From assembly GCA_963796705.1 (NCBI GenBank), contig CAWCMK010000004.1, positions 372,001 to 436,000 on the forward strand: a stretch of DNA of 64,000 nucleotides, given 5' to 3'. A program made the position numbers and the translations under genes. A model generated the notes under the pieces. It was given only the letters and a program-made list of their open reading frames with translations, ran no database searches and was not told the origin of the DNA. Shown here piece by piece: positions 35,011-44,790 of the stretch; position 1 is the first letter of the stretch, and each line of letters opens with the position of its first letter. This stretch comes from VRUE01 sp963796705 (GTDB lineage Bacteria > Actinomycetota > Thermoleophilia > Solirubrobacterales > 70-9).

Positions 35011-36057
35011 CTAAACAAGGTGCTTCCCCGATCCCCTCTTGCTGGCGCGATGGATCGCCTCGAACTCCTCGAGCGAGCGACCGGAGCCGACCGCCACGCA
35101 TGTCAACGGCGACTCTGCCAGCTGACAGGGCATTTGACACTCATCTCGGAGTCGCTGCTCGAGCCCTTGCAGAAGCGCGCCGCCACCGGCAAGGGTAATG
35201 CCCCGGTCCATGATGTCTCCGGCAAGCTCGGGCGGGGTGCGGTCCAGGGTGTCCTTGACGGCGGCGATGATGTGTCCCACGGGCTCATTGAGCGCCTCGC
35301 GAATCTCATCTGAGTCAAGCGTCACCGTCTTGGGCAGCCCCGAGATCAGGTCCCGGCCGCGGATCTCGACCTCGACCGTCTCTGGCAGCGGTGAGGCCGA
35401 GCCGGCCTCGAGCTTCACCTCCTCGGCTGTCTGCGCGCCGATCGCCAGTTTGTGCCGGTGTTTGCAGTGGGCGATCAGCGCCTCATCAAGCTCGTCCCCG
35501 CCGACCCGGATCGATTGCGAGACGACTATCCCCCCGAGGCTGATGACCGCCACCTCGGTCGTGCCGCCGCCGATGTCGACGATCAACGAGCCGGTCGGCT
35601 CGGCCACCGGCAGGCCGGCGCCGATGGCGGCGGCCATCGGCTCCTCGATCAGATAGGCCTTGCGGGCCCCGGCGGATAGACATGCCTCCTCGACGGCACG
35701 CTTCTCGACGCCGGTCACACCCGAGGGCACGCAGACGACGACCCGCGGGTGCGCGAAGCGGTTGGAGTGCACCTGTTTGATGAAGTGGCGCAGCATCTGC
35801 TCGGTGACGTCAAAGTCGGCGATCACCCCGTCGCGCAGGGGGCGGATCGCCGTGATCGTCCCCGGCGTGCGACCCAGCATCCGCTTCGCTTCGGCTCCGA
35901 CCGCATGCACCTGGCCAGTCTGGGAGTCGATCGCCACCACCGAGGGCTCGGAGAGGACGATGCCGCGCCCGCGCACGTAGACCAGGGTATTCGCGGTGCC
36001 CAGATCGACCGCCATATCGCGGCCGCCGAGCCCGCGTAGCGAGCCGATCAATCCCAT
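35011..36057 (-). CDS. mreB: Actin-like rod-shape protein MreB
   Basis: A 348-residue actin homologue. Phosphate-1 is DMAVDLGTANTLVYVRGRGI, phosphate-2 is IVDIGGGTTEVAVISLGGIV, and AYLIEEPMAAAIGAGLPV and RGITLAGGGALLQGLEQRL complete the fold. It is the first gene of the mreBCD-mrdA-rodA series, which fits a rod-shaped cell. Confidence 0.96.
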   Translation of the reverse strand: MGLIGSLRGLGGRDMAVDLGTANTLVYVRGRGIVLSEPSVVAIDSQTGQVHAVGAEAKRMLGRTPGTITAIRPLRDGVIADFDVTEQMLRHFIKQVHSNRFAHPRVVVCVPSGVTGVEKRAVEEACLSAGARKAYLIEEPMAAAIGAGLPVAEPTGSLIVDIGGGTTEVAVISLGGIVVSQSIRVGGDELDEALIAHCKHRHKLAIGAQTAEEVKLEAGSASPLPETVEVEIRGRDLISGLPKTVTLDSDEIREALNEPVGHIIAAVKDTLDRTPPELAGDIMDRGITLAGGGALLQGLEQRLRDECQMPCQLAESPLTCVAVGSGRSLEEFEAIHRASKRGSGKHLV

Positions 36058-36122
36058 ATTTCAATCTGCATGAATTCCAGGCGGAAAATGATCGCAAACG
36101 CGCCAAGCGCGGGCAGTTGAGC

Positions 36123-36680
36123 TCAGTGCCCCTGCAAGAGCTCGGGCATCAGCTCGGCGAGCAACCCGACCGGCAGACCGACCACGTTGGAGACGCTGCC
36201 CTCAAGCCGCTCGACGAGGGTCGAGCCGAGGGTTTGGATCGCGTAGCCGCCCGAGCGCCCGCGCCACTCGCCGAAACGCACGTAGCGCTCCTTCTCGGAT
36301 TCGCTCAGGTCCCTGAAGACAACGGTGCTGCGCTCAAGGCCGCTGCGCTCGACGCCGTCACGCAGCACGACCAGTCCGCTCAGCACCTCGTGCGGGCGGC
36401 CCGAGAGCCGATCGAGGTAGCCCCGCGCCTCCGCCTCCCCGGCCGGCTTGCCGAGCGCCCGACCATCGAGGATCACGTCGGTGTCACAGGCGATCACCAG
36501 CCCACGGCGCGCCTGCCGAGCAACCGCGTGTGCCTTGCGACTCGCGTTCGCGACGACCTCGAGCTCCGGATCGCCGCCCGAGAGCTCCTCGATTCCCGGC
36601 ACGGCCACCTCGAAATCGACTCCGAGCTTTTCCAGGATCTCCCTGCGCTGGGGAGAGCCAGAGGCAAGCGTGATCCTCAG
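36123..36680 (-). CDS. Maf-like nucleotide pyrophosphatase (probable CTG start)
   Basis: A 185-residue Maf/YceF-type pyrophosphatase removing non-canonical or modified nucleotides. The conserved start is RITLASGSPQRREILEKLG, followed by VIACDTDVILDGRALGKPAG and GEWRGRSGGYAIQTLGSTLV. The first canonical start, GTG 36608, would delete the SGSPQRR active-site motif. Upstream the only possible initiator in frame is CTG 36680, overlapping the ndk TGA as CTGA, so I place the start there. VFRDLSESE and the following region are family-like. Confidence 0.87.
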   Translation of the reverse strand: MRITLASGSPQRREILEKLGVDFEVAVPGIEELSGGDPELEVVANASRKAHAVARQARRGLVIACDTDVILDGRALGKPAGEAEARGYLDRLSGRPHEVLSGLVVLRDGVERSGLERSTVVFRDLSESEKERYVRFGEWRGRSGGYAIQTLGSTLVERLEGSVSNVVGLPVGLLAELMPELLQGH

Positions 36681-37084
36681 GCCAGCTCGGGGAACCAGAT
36701 CCCAATCTCGCGCTCGGCCGACTCCTCGGAGTCGGACCCGTGGACCATGTTGAAGGTCACCTCCAGGGCGAAGTCTCCGCGGATCGAGCCGGGCGCCGCC
36801 TCGACGGGGTTGGTGGCCCCGATCACCTGGCGGGCAGCCGGAACCGCCTCCTCTCCCTCGAGAACCGCGGCGACCAGGGGACCGCCGGTGATGAAGGCGA
36901 CGAGCTCCCCGAAGAAGGGCTTCTCGGTGTGCTCGGCGTAGTGCTCGTGGGCGATCGCCTCGTCGGCTCGCATCTTCGTCAGGGCCACAATGCGCAGCCC
37001 CTTGCGCTCGAACCTGGCCAGCACCTCACCGGTGAGGGCTCGCTGGAAGGCGTCAGGCTTGACGAGGATCAGGGTCCGGCTCAC
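36677..37084 (-). CDS. ndk: Nucleoside diphosphate kinase
   Basis: A 135-residue enzyme equalising NTP pools. It begins SRTLILVKPDAFQRALTGEV and has GGPLVAAVLEGEEAV, ATNPVEAAPGSIRGDFA and the catalytic histidine motif NMVHGSDSEESAEREIGIWF. GTG 37084 is the family start. It overlaps the zinc-ribbon gene by 32 bases and maf by three. Confidence 0.95.
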   Translation of the reverse strand: MSRTLILVKPDAFQRALTGEVLARFERKGLRIVALTKMRADEAIAHEHYAEHTEKPFFGELVAFITGGPLVAAVLEGEEAVPAARQVIGATNPVEAAPGSIRGDFALEVTFNMVHGSDSEESAEREIGIWFPELA

Positions 37085-37754
37085 GGCTGCTCCGTTTCTG
37101 TCGTTGGGCACTCGTCGCCTCTTTCGGGGCGGCGCGCGTGGCCGGCTCTTTGCTCGAGGGGGGAGCTGGGGCTTTCTTGCGACGTTTGGGGGCCGGGCGT
37201 TCCTCCGCGACGCCCTCCTGTGGCGGCGGCGCCGAGCGGCCCTCCTGTGGCGGCGGCGCCGAGCGGCGCGAGCGCGGGCGGCCCTCCTCGGGGCGTCGCG
37301 CTCGGCGCCGCGGGGCCAGCTCGGATTCGCAGTACGGGCAGAGCGTCCAGCGCGGGTCGACCGGTTTGCCGCAGGTCGGGCAGGGGTCCTTGAGTCGATG
37401 CTGGCAGTTGGGGCAGCGCAGGTAGTTCTTCTCAACCGGGTACTCGCAGTTGGGACAGGACTGCTCGGTCAGCTGGCGAACCCGCAGCTCGGCTGCGCGG
37501 ATCTCGAGCTCTCGCTCGTGCGCGTCCTCGAGATACTCGGGCGGGCGCAGGATCGCGTAGACCGCCGTGCCCAGATATGGGATGAAGGAGGCGACCGTCG
37601 CGCAGGCGACCAGGAACGGATCGGCGACCCGCCGCCGGGCGTCCAGGTATGTGTAGACGATCAGCGCAAGCCAGACGACGACGAGCATCAGCACGAAGAG
37701 GCTGGCGACCAGGTTGAGGCCGTTGTTGCTGATACCGAAGATCGCTGTAGGCAT
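37053..37754 (-). CDS. Membrane protein with double zinc ribbon
   Basis: A 233-residue protein. Two helices (about 15-35 and 47-68; LFVLMLVVVWLALIVYTYLD and FIPYLGTAVYAIL) resemble a phospholipase D N-terminal-like membrane unit. After a charged helix come four CxxC pairs: Cys100/103, 114/117, 125/128 and 139/142, forming two zinc ribbons. The last 85 residues are Arg/Pro/Lys-rich and contain RSAPPPQEG twice in tandem. The DNA behind this is an exact 27-bp duplication. Function unknown; a membrane-anchored protein- or nucleic-acid-binding adaptor is possible. Confidence 0.75.
   Translation of the reverse strand: MPTAIFGISNNGLNLVASLFVLMLVVVWLALIVYTYLDARRRVADPFLVACATVASFIPYLGTAVYAILRPPEYLEDAHERELEIRAAELRVRQLTEQSCPNCEYPVEKNYLRCPNCQHRLKDPCPTCGKPVDPRWTLCPYCESELAPRRRARRPEEGRPRSRRSAPPPQEGRSAPPPQEGVAEERPAPKRRKKAPAPPSSKEPATRAAPKEATSAQRQKRSSREPDPDPRQA
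37213..37266. repeat. Exact 27-bp tandem duplication
   Basis: The unit at 37213-37239 is repeated exactly at 37240-37266 within the zinc-ribbon gene and keeps the frame, adding nine residues (RSAPPPQEG-type). No difference between copies is visible, suggesting a recent duplication. Confidence 0.9.
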
Positions 37755-37837
37755 GGCTGGTAACCCCAGAAGGAAGGCGGGCAGTTTACTTCGCCACGCG
37801 GGGAAATAACCCTGTCGAGGCCATTCCCGCGCTCCGC

Positions 37838-37957
37838 TTAGAGGAAGAGGCTCCCGAACAGGTAGCCGATGCCAAAGAAGATGAGGATCACCAGGGCGAC
37901 CACCGCGGCCACCAGCGCCATCATCGACAGCAATTCGGATCCAGCCCCTTTCTCCAT
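37838..37957 (-). CDS. 39-residue single-helix membrane protein
   Basis: From ATG 37957, the ORF encodes a short polar start (MEKGAGSELLS) and one long hydrophobic helix (MMALVAAVVALVILIFFGIG) with YLFGSLFL at the end. It lies 23 bp after folC and 83 bp before the zinc-ribbon gene in the same orientation. The composition is convincing for a small membrane protein, but there is no clear ribosome binding site and no recognised family. Confidence 0.5.
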   Translation of the reverse strand: MEKGAGSELLSMMALVAAVVALVILIFFGIGYLFGSLFL

Positions 37958-37980
37958 CGCGAAATGGTCGCACAGAGCGC

Positions 37981-39174
37981 CTACGAGAGGACTGCCCGCG
38001 CAGGTCCCAGCAGGTAATGGGAGCCGGTGATCAGCAGCGCCCCGGCCGGCGTGGCGAGCGCCAAGGAGCGGGCGCGGGCAAGTGCCGCTCCGAGCTCGGC
38101 GATGGCCTCCGCGGCCAATCCGGCCGCCTCGCATGCAGCGAGGAGCTCGGGTGCCGGGGTCGAGCGCCGATCGGCAGGAAGCTCGGTGCAGATCACCCGC
38201 TCGAGGACCGGCGCTAGAGCCTCGATCATCGCCTTGGCGTCCTTGTCCTCAAGGATCGCCAGACAGGCGATCACGCGAGCGCCGGGGAGGGCTTCTGGTA
38301 GCGCCTCGGCGAGAGCGGCCGCACCGTCGGGGTTGTGGGCAACGTCGAGGAGGATCGGCGGGTCCTCGCGCAACCGCTCGAGCCTGCCGGGGATCAGCAG
38401 CCTCGATGCCACAGCATCGATCGCCCCGAGGGCAATGGGGCGCGCCAGGTAGGCCTCGGCGACGCTCAGGGCAAGGGCGAAGTTGCGGCGCTGAAAGCGG
38501 CCCGCGGCGCGCAGCCGGATCTCCTCCCCGGGATCCTCCGGCGCCCGCACGAGCCGCGCTCCACGTTCCTCCGCGAGGCGCTCGGCCATTGCCTCGATGC
38601 TGGGGCCGACCCGGCCCAGGACCAGGGTCGAGTGGTCGCGCAGCACGGCGAGCTTCTCGGCCGCTATCTCCTCGATGGTCCCACCGAGCCAGTCCGTGTG
38701 GTCGAGCCCAACCGAGGTCAGGGCGGTGACCCGGGAGGGGATCGTGTTGGTCGCGTCGAGGCGCCCGCCGAGCCCCGCCTCGATGACCGCGACCTCGACC
38801 CGGGCCGCCGCAAAAGCGACGAACGCGGCGGCCGTCGCGAGCTCGAACTGCGTCACCGTCTCCCCCTCCTCGAGACTCCGGTTGAGGATCCCGGCCGCCT
38901 GCGCCGCGCGCTCGACGGCAGTCGCGAATTCGGTCGGAGCGATCTCCTCGCCGCCCAGCAGCACCCGTTCGGACCAGCGCGAGGGATGCGGTGAGACGCA
39001 GGCCCCGGTGGGGATTCCCTGAGCCTCCAGCAGGGCGGCTGTCATCCTCGTCACCGAGGACTTGCCGTTGGTGCCCACCACATGGATCGACGCGAACCGA
39101 TGCTGTGGCATGCCGAGCAGGGTGCAGAGGGTCTGCATCCGCTCGAGCCCCAACCTCCAGCCGAGCGGCTCCAA
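37981..39174 (-). CDS. folC: Folylpolyglutamate/dihydrofolate synthase
   Basis: A 397-residue Mur-ligase-type enzyme adding glutamate to folates. It has IHVVGTNGKSSVTRMTAALL (P-loop), PHPSRWSERVLLGGEEI, VIEAGLGGRLDATNTI and ILLDVAHNPDGAAALAEAL. TTG 39174 is the only canonical start. The family-like residues PEAYLDSLEPLGW begin upstream of it, back to an ATA that overlaps the valS stop as ATAG, preceded by GAGGAG. The true start may thus be about ten residues earlier. Confidence 0.93.
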   Translation of the reverse strand: MEPLGWRLGLERMQTLCTLLGMPQHRFASIHVVGTNGKSSVTRMTAALLEAQGIPTGACVSPHPSRWSERVLLGGEEIAPTEFATAVERAAQAAGILNRSLEEGETVTQFELATAAAFVAFAAARVEVAVIEAGLGGRLDATNTIPSRVTALTSVGLDHTDWLGGTIEEIAAEKLAVLRDHSTLVLGRVGPSIEAMAERLAEERGARLVRAPEDPGEEIRLRAAGRFQRRNFALALSVAEAYLARPIALGAIDAVASRLLIPGRLERLREDPPILLDVAHNPDGAAALAEALPEALPGARVIACLAILEDKDAKAMIEALAPVLERVICTELPADRRSTPAPELLAACEAAGLAAEAIAELGAALARARSLALATPAGALLITGSHYLLGPARAVLS

Positions 39175-39197
39175 GGAGTCGAGGTAGGCCTCCGGGT

Positions 39198-41753
39198 CTA
39201 TCCGAGCTCCTCGAGCTCGGCGCGGTAGCGCTCGAGCTTGCCGCGCTCCTCCTCCACCACCTCGGCGGGCGCCTTCGCGAGAAAACCCTCGTTGCTGAGT
39301 TTGCGCTCGGCTCGGTCAACCTCTGCGCGGAGCTCCTCGCGCCGGCGCTGAAGTCGCGCCGCAACCGCCTTGGCGTCGATCACCTCGGAGTCGAGGACCT
39401 TGACAGGGCCGATCGCCGCGACCGGCTCGCCCCCGTCGGCTCCGAACTCAAAGCGCGCCAGACGGCCGACAAATTCCTGTGGGGGGACGCCGTCGAACCG
39501 CGCCGAGAGCGTGCTCGCGACCGGCACCTCGACGAGATCTCGCCAGGCACGCAGGCGTCGTGTCAGCCCGATTCCGGCCTCGACGTCCTGCTCGGCCCCG
39601 GGGTCGAGCAGCGACTCCTCCGAAACGGGGAACGGGTGGACGGCAAGGTGGCCCCGTCGCGCCGGATGATGGGACCAGATCTCCTCGGTGACGAACGGCA
39701 TCATCGGGTGCAGCAGGGCGATGACGCGCTCCAGAGCCCAGAGCAGCGTCGCGGACACCTCCTCCTCCGCCTCATAGAGGCGCGGCTTGACGATCTCCAG
39801 GTACCAGTCGCAGAGCTCTGACCAAAAGAACGAGTAGGCCTCCTGCGCCGCATGCGCGAAGTCGTATTCCTCAAGTTTCGCGGTTACCGAGGCAATCGTC
39901 CGCTCGAGGCGCGATAGCAACCAGCGGTCCTCGACCCGCAGCGGGCGCGGTTGGGGCTCCACCGGGGCGCAGTTGAGCAGGATCAGGCGGCCCGCGTTCC
40001 ACATCTTGTTGGCAAGGTCGCGCCCCTGCTGGACCTTGGCGTCGGAATAGCGCACGTCCTGGGTCGAGGACATCGCCAGCAGGCCGAAGCGCAGCGCGTC
40101 GGCGCCGTGCACCTCGATCTCCTCCAGGGGGTCGATCCCGGTTCCGAGGCTCTTCGACATCCGGCGGCCGTCGCGGGCTTGGATCACGGAGTGAACGTAG
40201 ACGTCGCGGAACGGGACCGCGCCGGGGAACTCGAGGCCCATCATCACCATCCGAGCGACCCACAGGAAGAGGATCTCGCGAGCGGTCGTCAGAAAGCTGG
40301 TCGGGTAGAAGGCGCCCAGCTCGGCCGTCTCCTCAGGCCAGCCGAGCGTCGCGAAGGGCCAGAGCGCCGAGCTGAACCAGGTGTCGAGCACGTCCTCCTC
40401 CTGGCGCAACTCGCCGTCGCAGGCCCCGCAGCGCTGCGGCGGGGACTCGGCCACGAAGGTCTCTTCGCAGGCATCGCAGTACCACACCGGAATCCGGTGC
40501 CCCCACCAGAGTTGACGCGAGATACACCAGGGCCGAATCTCTCGCATCCAGTCGAGGTAGACCCGCTTCCACTGGCCGGGGACAATCCGCACCTCGTCGC
40601 GTTCGACAACCTCGATCGCCGGCTTGGCGAGCTCGTCCATGCGACAGAACCACTGCAACGAGATCAGCGGCTCGATGCGGGCGCCCGAGCGCTCCGAGAA
40701 GGGAACCGAGTGAACGTAGGGCTCTTCGGCGCGCAGCAGCCCCTCCTCGCGCAGCGCCGCCACAACCGCCCCTCCCGCCGCGGCTGCCGTCAGTCCGGCG
40801 AACCTCTCCCCCGCCTCCTCGGTCATGCGCCCGTCGGGGCCGATTGCGACGATCTCCTCGAGTCCGTGCCGGCGACCGATCTCGAAGTCGTTCGGGTCGT
40901 GACCGGGGGTGATCTTCAGCGCCCCGGTGCCGAACTCGACGTCGACATGCTCGTCGGCGATGATCGGCAGCCGGCGCCCAACCAACGGCAGGATGCAGTG
41001 TCCGCCGATCAGCTCGGCGTAGCGCTCATCGCCCGGATTGACTGCGACCGCAGTGTCGGCGAGCATCGTTTCGGGTCGCACCGTGGCCACGGTCAGCAGC
41101 CTCTCGGTCCCCTCAACCGGGTAGTCAATCGAGTAGAGCGTGTCCTCGATTTCGCGGTTTTCAACCTCGAGGTCGGAGATCGCCGAGTGCGTGCCGGGGT
41201 CCCAGTTGACCATGTAGTGATCGCGGTAGATGTAGCCCTTGTCGTAGAGCGCCTTGAAGACGCGGTACACGGCACGGACGTAGCCCTCGTCAAGGGTGAA
41301 GCGCTCGCGCTGGTAGTCGCAGGAGGCGCCGAGCCGCTTGTATTGCTCGACAATCCGCGAGCCGTAGACATCTTTCCAGGCCCAGACCCGCTCGACGAAG
41401 GCCTCGCGGCCCAGCTCCTGACGCGTCTTACCTTCGGCCCTTAGCTCTTTCTCGACGACTGCCTGCGTTGCGATCCCCGCGTGATCGGTGCCCAGGATCC
41501 AGAGCGTGTTGCGGCCCCGCATGCGGTTCATGCGGACCAGGGCGTCCTGCATCGAGCCGTTCAGGGCGTGGCCCATGTGAAGTGCGCCGGTGACATTCGG
41601 GGGTGGGATCGCGACCGAGTAGTTCTCCTCCGGGGAGCCCTCGGCGGCCGGGTGGAAATAGCCGCCCCCCATCCACTCCGCGAAGATCCGCGCCTCGACC
41701 TCCGCCGGGTCATAGCGGGTCTTTCGCTCAAGGCTCTGACGTTGGTCGCTCAC
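39198..41753 (-). CDS. valS: Valyl-tRNA synthetase
   Basis: An 851-residue class Ia synthetase. The HIGH-type motif is PPNVTGALHMGHALNGSMQD and the KMSKS-type motif is RRMSKSLGTGIDPLEEIEVH. The editing domain has TVATVRPETMLADTAVAVNP, and WCISRQLWWGHRIPVWYC with a CGAC pair suggests a zinc site. A C-terminal coiled coil follows (RREELRAEVDRAERKLSNEG). GTG 41753 starts it. A weak T-box-like string lies in the 164-bp leader. Confidence 0.96.
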   Translation of the reverse strand: MSDQRQSLERKTRYDPAEVEARIFAEWMGGGYFHPAAEGSPEENYSVAIPPPNVTGALHMGHALNGSMQDALVRMNRMRGRNTLWILGTDHAGIATQAVVEKELRAEGKTRQELGREAFVERVWAWKDVYGSRIVEQYKRLGASCDYQRERFTLDEGYVRAVYRVFKALYDKGYIYRDHYMVNWDPGTHSAISDLEVENREIEDTLYSIDYPVEGTERLLTVATVRPETMLADTAVAVNPGDERYAELIGGHCILPLVGRRLPIIADEHVDVEFGTGALKITPGHDPNDFEIGRRHGLEEIVAIGPDGRMTEEAGERFAGLTAAAAGGAVVAALREEGLLRAEEPYVHSVPFSERSGARIEPLISLQWFCRMDELAKPAIEVVERDEVRIVPGQWKRVYLDWMREIRPWCISRQLWWGHRIPVWYCDACEETFVAESPPQRCGACDGELRQEEDVLDTWFSSALWPFATLGWPEETAELGAFYPTSFLTTAREILFLWVARMVMMGLEFPGAVPFRDVYVHSVIQARDGRRMSKSLGTGIDPLEEIEVHGADALRFGLLAMSSTQDVRYSDAKVQQGRDLANKMWNAGRLILLNCAPVEPQPRPLRVEDRWLLSRLERTIASVTAKLEEYDFAHAAQEAYSFFWSELCDWYLEIVKPRLYEAEEEVSATLLWALERVIALLHPMMPFVTEEIWSHHPARRGHLAVHPFPVSEESLLDPGAEQDVEAGIGLTRRLRAWRDLVEVPVASTLSARFDGVPPQEFVGRLARFEFGADGGEPVAAIGPVKVLDSEVIDAKAVAARLQRRREELRAEVDRAERKLSNEGFLAKAPAEVVEEERGKLERYRAELEELG

Positions 41754-41917
41754 CGAGGCGCCGAGTTTAGTTGCGGGCCTCCGATCCTAAGCCCCGCACC
41801 TTGATGGGCCGTGCTGACAAGGGACGCCTACCCACCCCTCCGATCGGGGAGCACCGACTCGATGCTTCTCGCGGTGTCCTCCCGGAGGTCCCTCAGGATC
41901 TCAGCGCGGCGCCGCCA

Positions 41918-43204
<1,287 letters not shown>

Positions 43205-43362
43205 GGCGAATCTCCTCCTCGCGGGCGGTAGTGGCCTACCGGCAGCAGGCTCCTAGCTTAATCGGAGCCGCAAGCCGACCGGAATCGATGCAGGGTCGTC
43301 TACGTCGCCGGTCCTGGGGTCCCTGCTCGCGCAAGAAGTCCGTCGCCTAACCTAGTCGCGCG

Positions 43363-43812
43363 ATGGATCTGCGCGTCGAGCCGATCAGCGAGGAGCAGTT
43401 CGAGGCGCTGCTGCCGCTGATCGCCGCCTACCAGGGCTTCTATGAAGCCGCGGAGGTCCCCGCCGATCGCAACCGGGACTTCTTTCGCCGCTTCATCTCG
43501 CCAAGTCGCGATGGGATGCTGCTAGGCGCCTGGCAAGGCGAGGAGCTGATCGGCTACGCCTGCCTTTACTGGCATCACTCATCGACCCGCGCGGTGGACA
43601 CGGTGCTGATGAACGATCTCTACGTCGTGCAGGGCTCGCGCGGTCGGGGCGTCGGCCGCTCCCTGATCGAGGCCAGCCGCGGCGTCGCTCGCGAACGCGG
43701 CTCTCCCGTCCTGGAGTGGACCACCCGACCAGACAACGCAACCGCGCAGCGACTTTATGACTCGACTGGCGCCCAGAGATCGACCTGGATCGAGTACGAG
43801 CTCACGCCTTGA
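43363..43812 (+). CDS. GNAT family N-acetyltransferase (first of a pair)
   Basis: A 149-residue acetyltransferase. The acetyl-CoA site is LYVVQGSRGRGVGRSLIEAS (motif A), and the end TTRPDNATAQRLYDSTGAQR fits motif B of GNAT enzymes acting on small molecules or protein N-termini. Substrate unknown. It overlaps the second GNAT gene by four bases (TTGA) and diverges from clpX. Confidence 0.88.
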   Translation: MDLRVEPISEEQFEALLPLIAAYQGFYEAAEVPADRNRDFFRRFISPSRDGMLLGAWQGEELIGYACLYWHHSSTRAVDTVLMNDLYVVQGSRGRGVGRSLIEASRGVARERGSPVLEWTTRPDNATAQRLYDSTGAQRSTWIEYELTP

Positions 43813-44315
43813 TCAGTCTGCACCGCATCGACCGCGAGGACCCACTCCTCGCCAGCCTCTATGCCGACTTCATCCGCGAGGCAGATGGGCCGCTGGGCGC
43901 CCCTCTGGAGGCCGAGATCAGCGCCGGCCCGCCGGCGAACCTGGTGCCCCCGGCGGGCCTGCTGCTGTTGGCCCGCGTCAACGGCGATCCCGCCGGGATC
44001 GGTGGCGTGCGCCACCTCGACACGCCGATCGCCGAGATCAAGAGCATGTACGTCGCCCCTGCTTACCGAGGAGCCGGCCTGGCACGCCGGATCCTGGCGG
44101 AGCTCGAGCAAATCGCTCTGCAGAACGGCTGCCGAGCATCCCGTCTCGATACTTCCGATTACCTGACCGCGGCGGTCGCCCTTTATCGCGCCGCCGGCTA
44201 CCGCGAGGTGGCCGATTACAACGGCAACCCCAAGGCAAACCTCTGGTTCGAAAGGGCCCTGGGCAGCGGCTCTAGCTGTAGCGATCCCAGCGCCGCAGCG
44301 CCGGCTCGGGGTTGA
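43809..44315 (+). CDS. GNAT family N-acetyltransferase (second of a pair)
   Basis: A 168-residue acetyltransferase from TTG 43809, which overlaps the upstream stop as TTGA. Motif A is MYVAPAYRGAGLARRILAEL; motif B is TAAVALYRAAGYREVADYNG with the FERAL end. Relatives are PanM/RimI-like small-molecule acetyltransferases. The last 15 residues (Ser/Ala-rich) overlap the 3' end of the convergent M23 gene by 44 bp and are probably not structural. Confidence 0.86.
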   Translation: MISLHRIDREDPLLASLYADFIREADGPLGAPLEAEISAGPPANLVPPAGLLLLARVNGDPAGIGGVRHLDTPIAEIKSMYVAPAYRGAGLARRILAELEQIALQNGCRASRLDTSDYLTAAVALYRAAGYREVADYNGNPKANLWFERALGSGSSCSDPSAAAPARG

Positions 44316-44790
44316 TCGGCCGCCCGTTGACGTGGATCTCGAAGTGCAACTGGCAGCCGACTGTGCGGGCGTTTCCAGTCCTGCCGACGACACCGACCAG
44401 CTCGCCGGTGAAGACGCGCTCCCCCCGATGAACGAGCGCTGGGCTGCGCATGTGCGCGTAGAAGTAGCTGCGGTGCTCCCCTTCGCCGTGAATCAGCAGG
44501 AAGTTGCCATACAGAATCGGGTCGTAACCGACGTCCCGCACCCGACCGCCGCGGACGGCGACCAACGGCGTCCCGCAGGCCGCGGTGATGTCGAAGCCTT
44601 CGTGGATGCGGCCGCCGTCCCGCGGCGCCCCGAATTCCCCGATCGGGCCGCGCGTCCCGTGGGGGCCCTGCACGGGGAAGACGTGAGCATGAAATTCAGC
44701 CGCGCCATCCGGATAGACGATCCGAGCCTCGGCGGAGGGTGCGGCCAGAACCGCGAGCAGGAGAAGGGTCGCGAACGCGCGCCGCTTCAG
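44272..44790 (-). CDS. Exported M23-like (LytM) domain protein, probable CTG start
   Basis: A 172-residue exported protein. From CTG 44790 it has an ideal signal peptide, KRRAFATLLLLAVLAAP followed by SAEA, then an M23 domain. Zinc ligands appear in HEGFDI, in FYAHM, and in the final LHFEIHVNG. The usual HLHFE has its first, catalytic histidine replaced by glutamine (CQLHFE), so it may be an inactive LytM regulator rather than an endopeptidase. The canonical GTG 44673 would remove the signal peptide. The CTG overlaps the clpP TGA as CTGA. Confidence 0.82.
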   Translation of the reverse strand: MKRRAFATLLLLAVLAAPSAEARIVYPDGAAEFHAHVFPVQGPHGTRGPIGEFGAPRDGGRIHEGFDITAACGTPLVAVRGGRVRDVGYDPILYGNFLLIHGEGEHRSYFYAHMRSPALVHRGERVFTGELVGVVGRTGNARTVGCQLHFEIHVNGRPINPEPALRRWDRYS

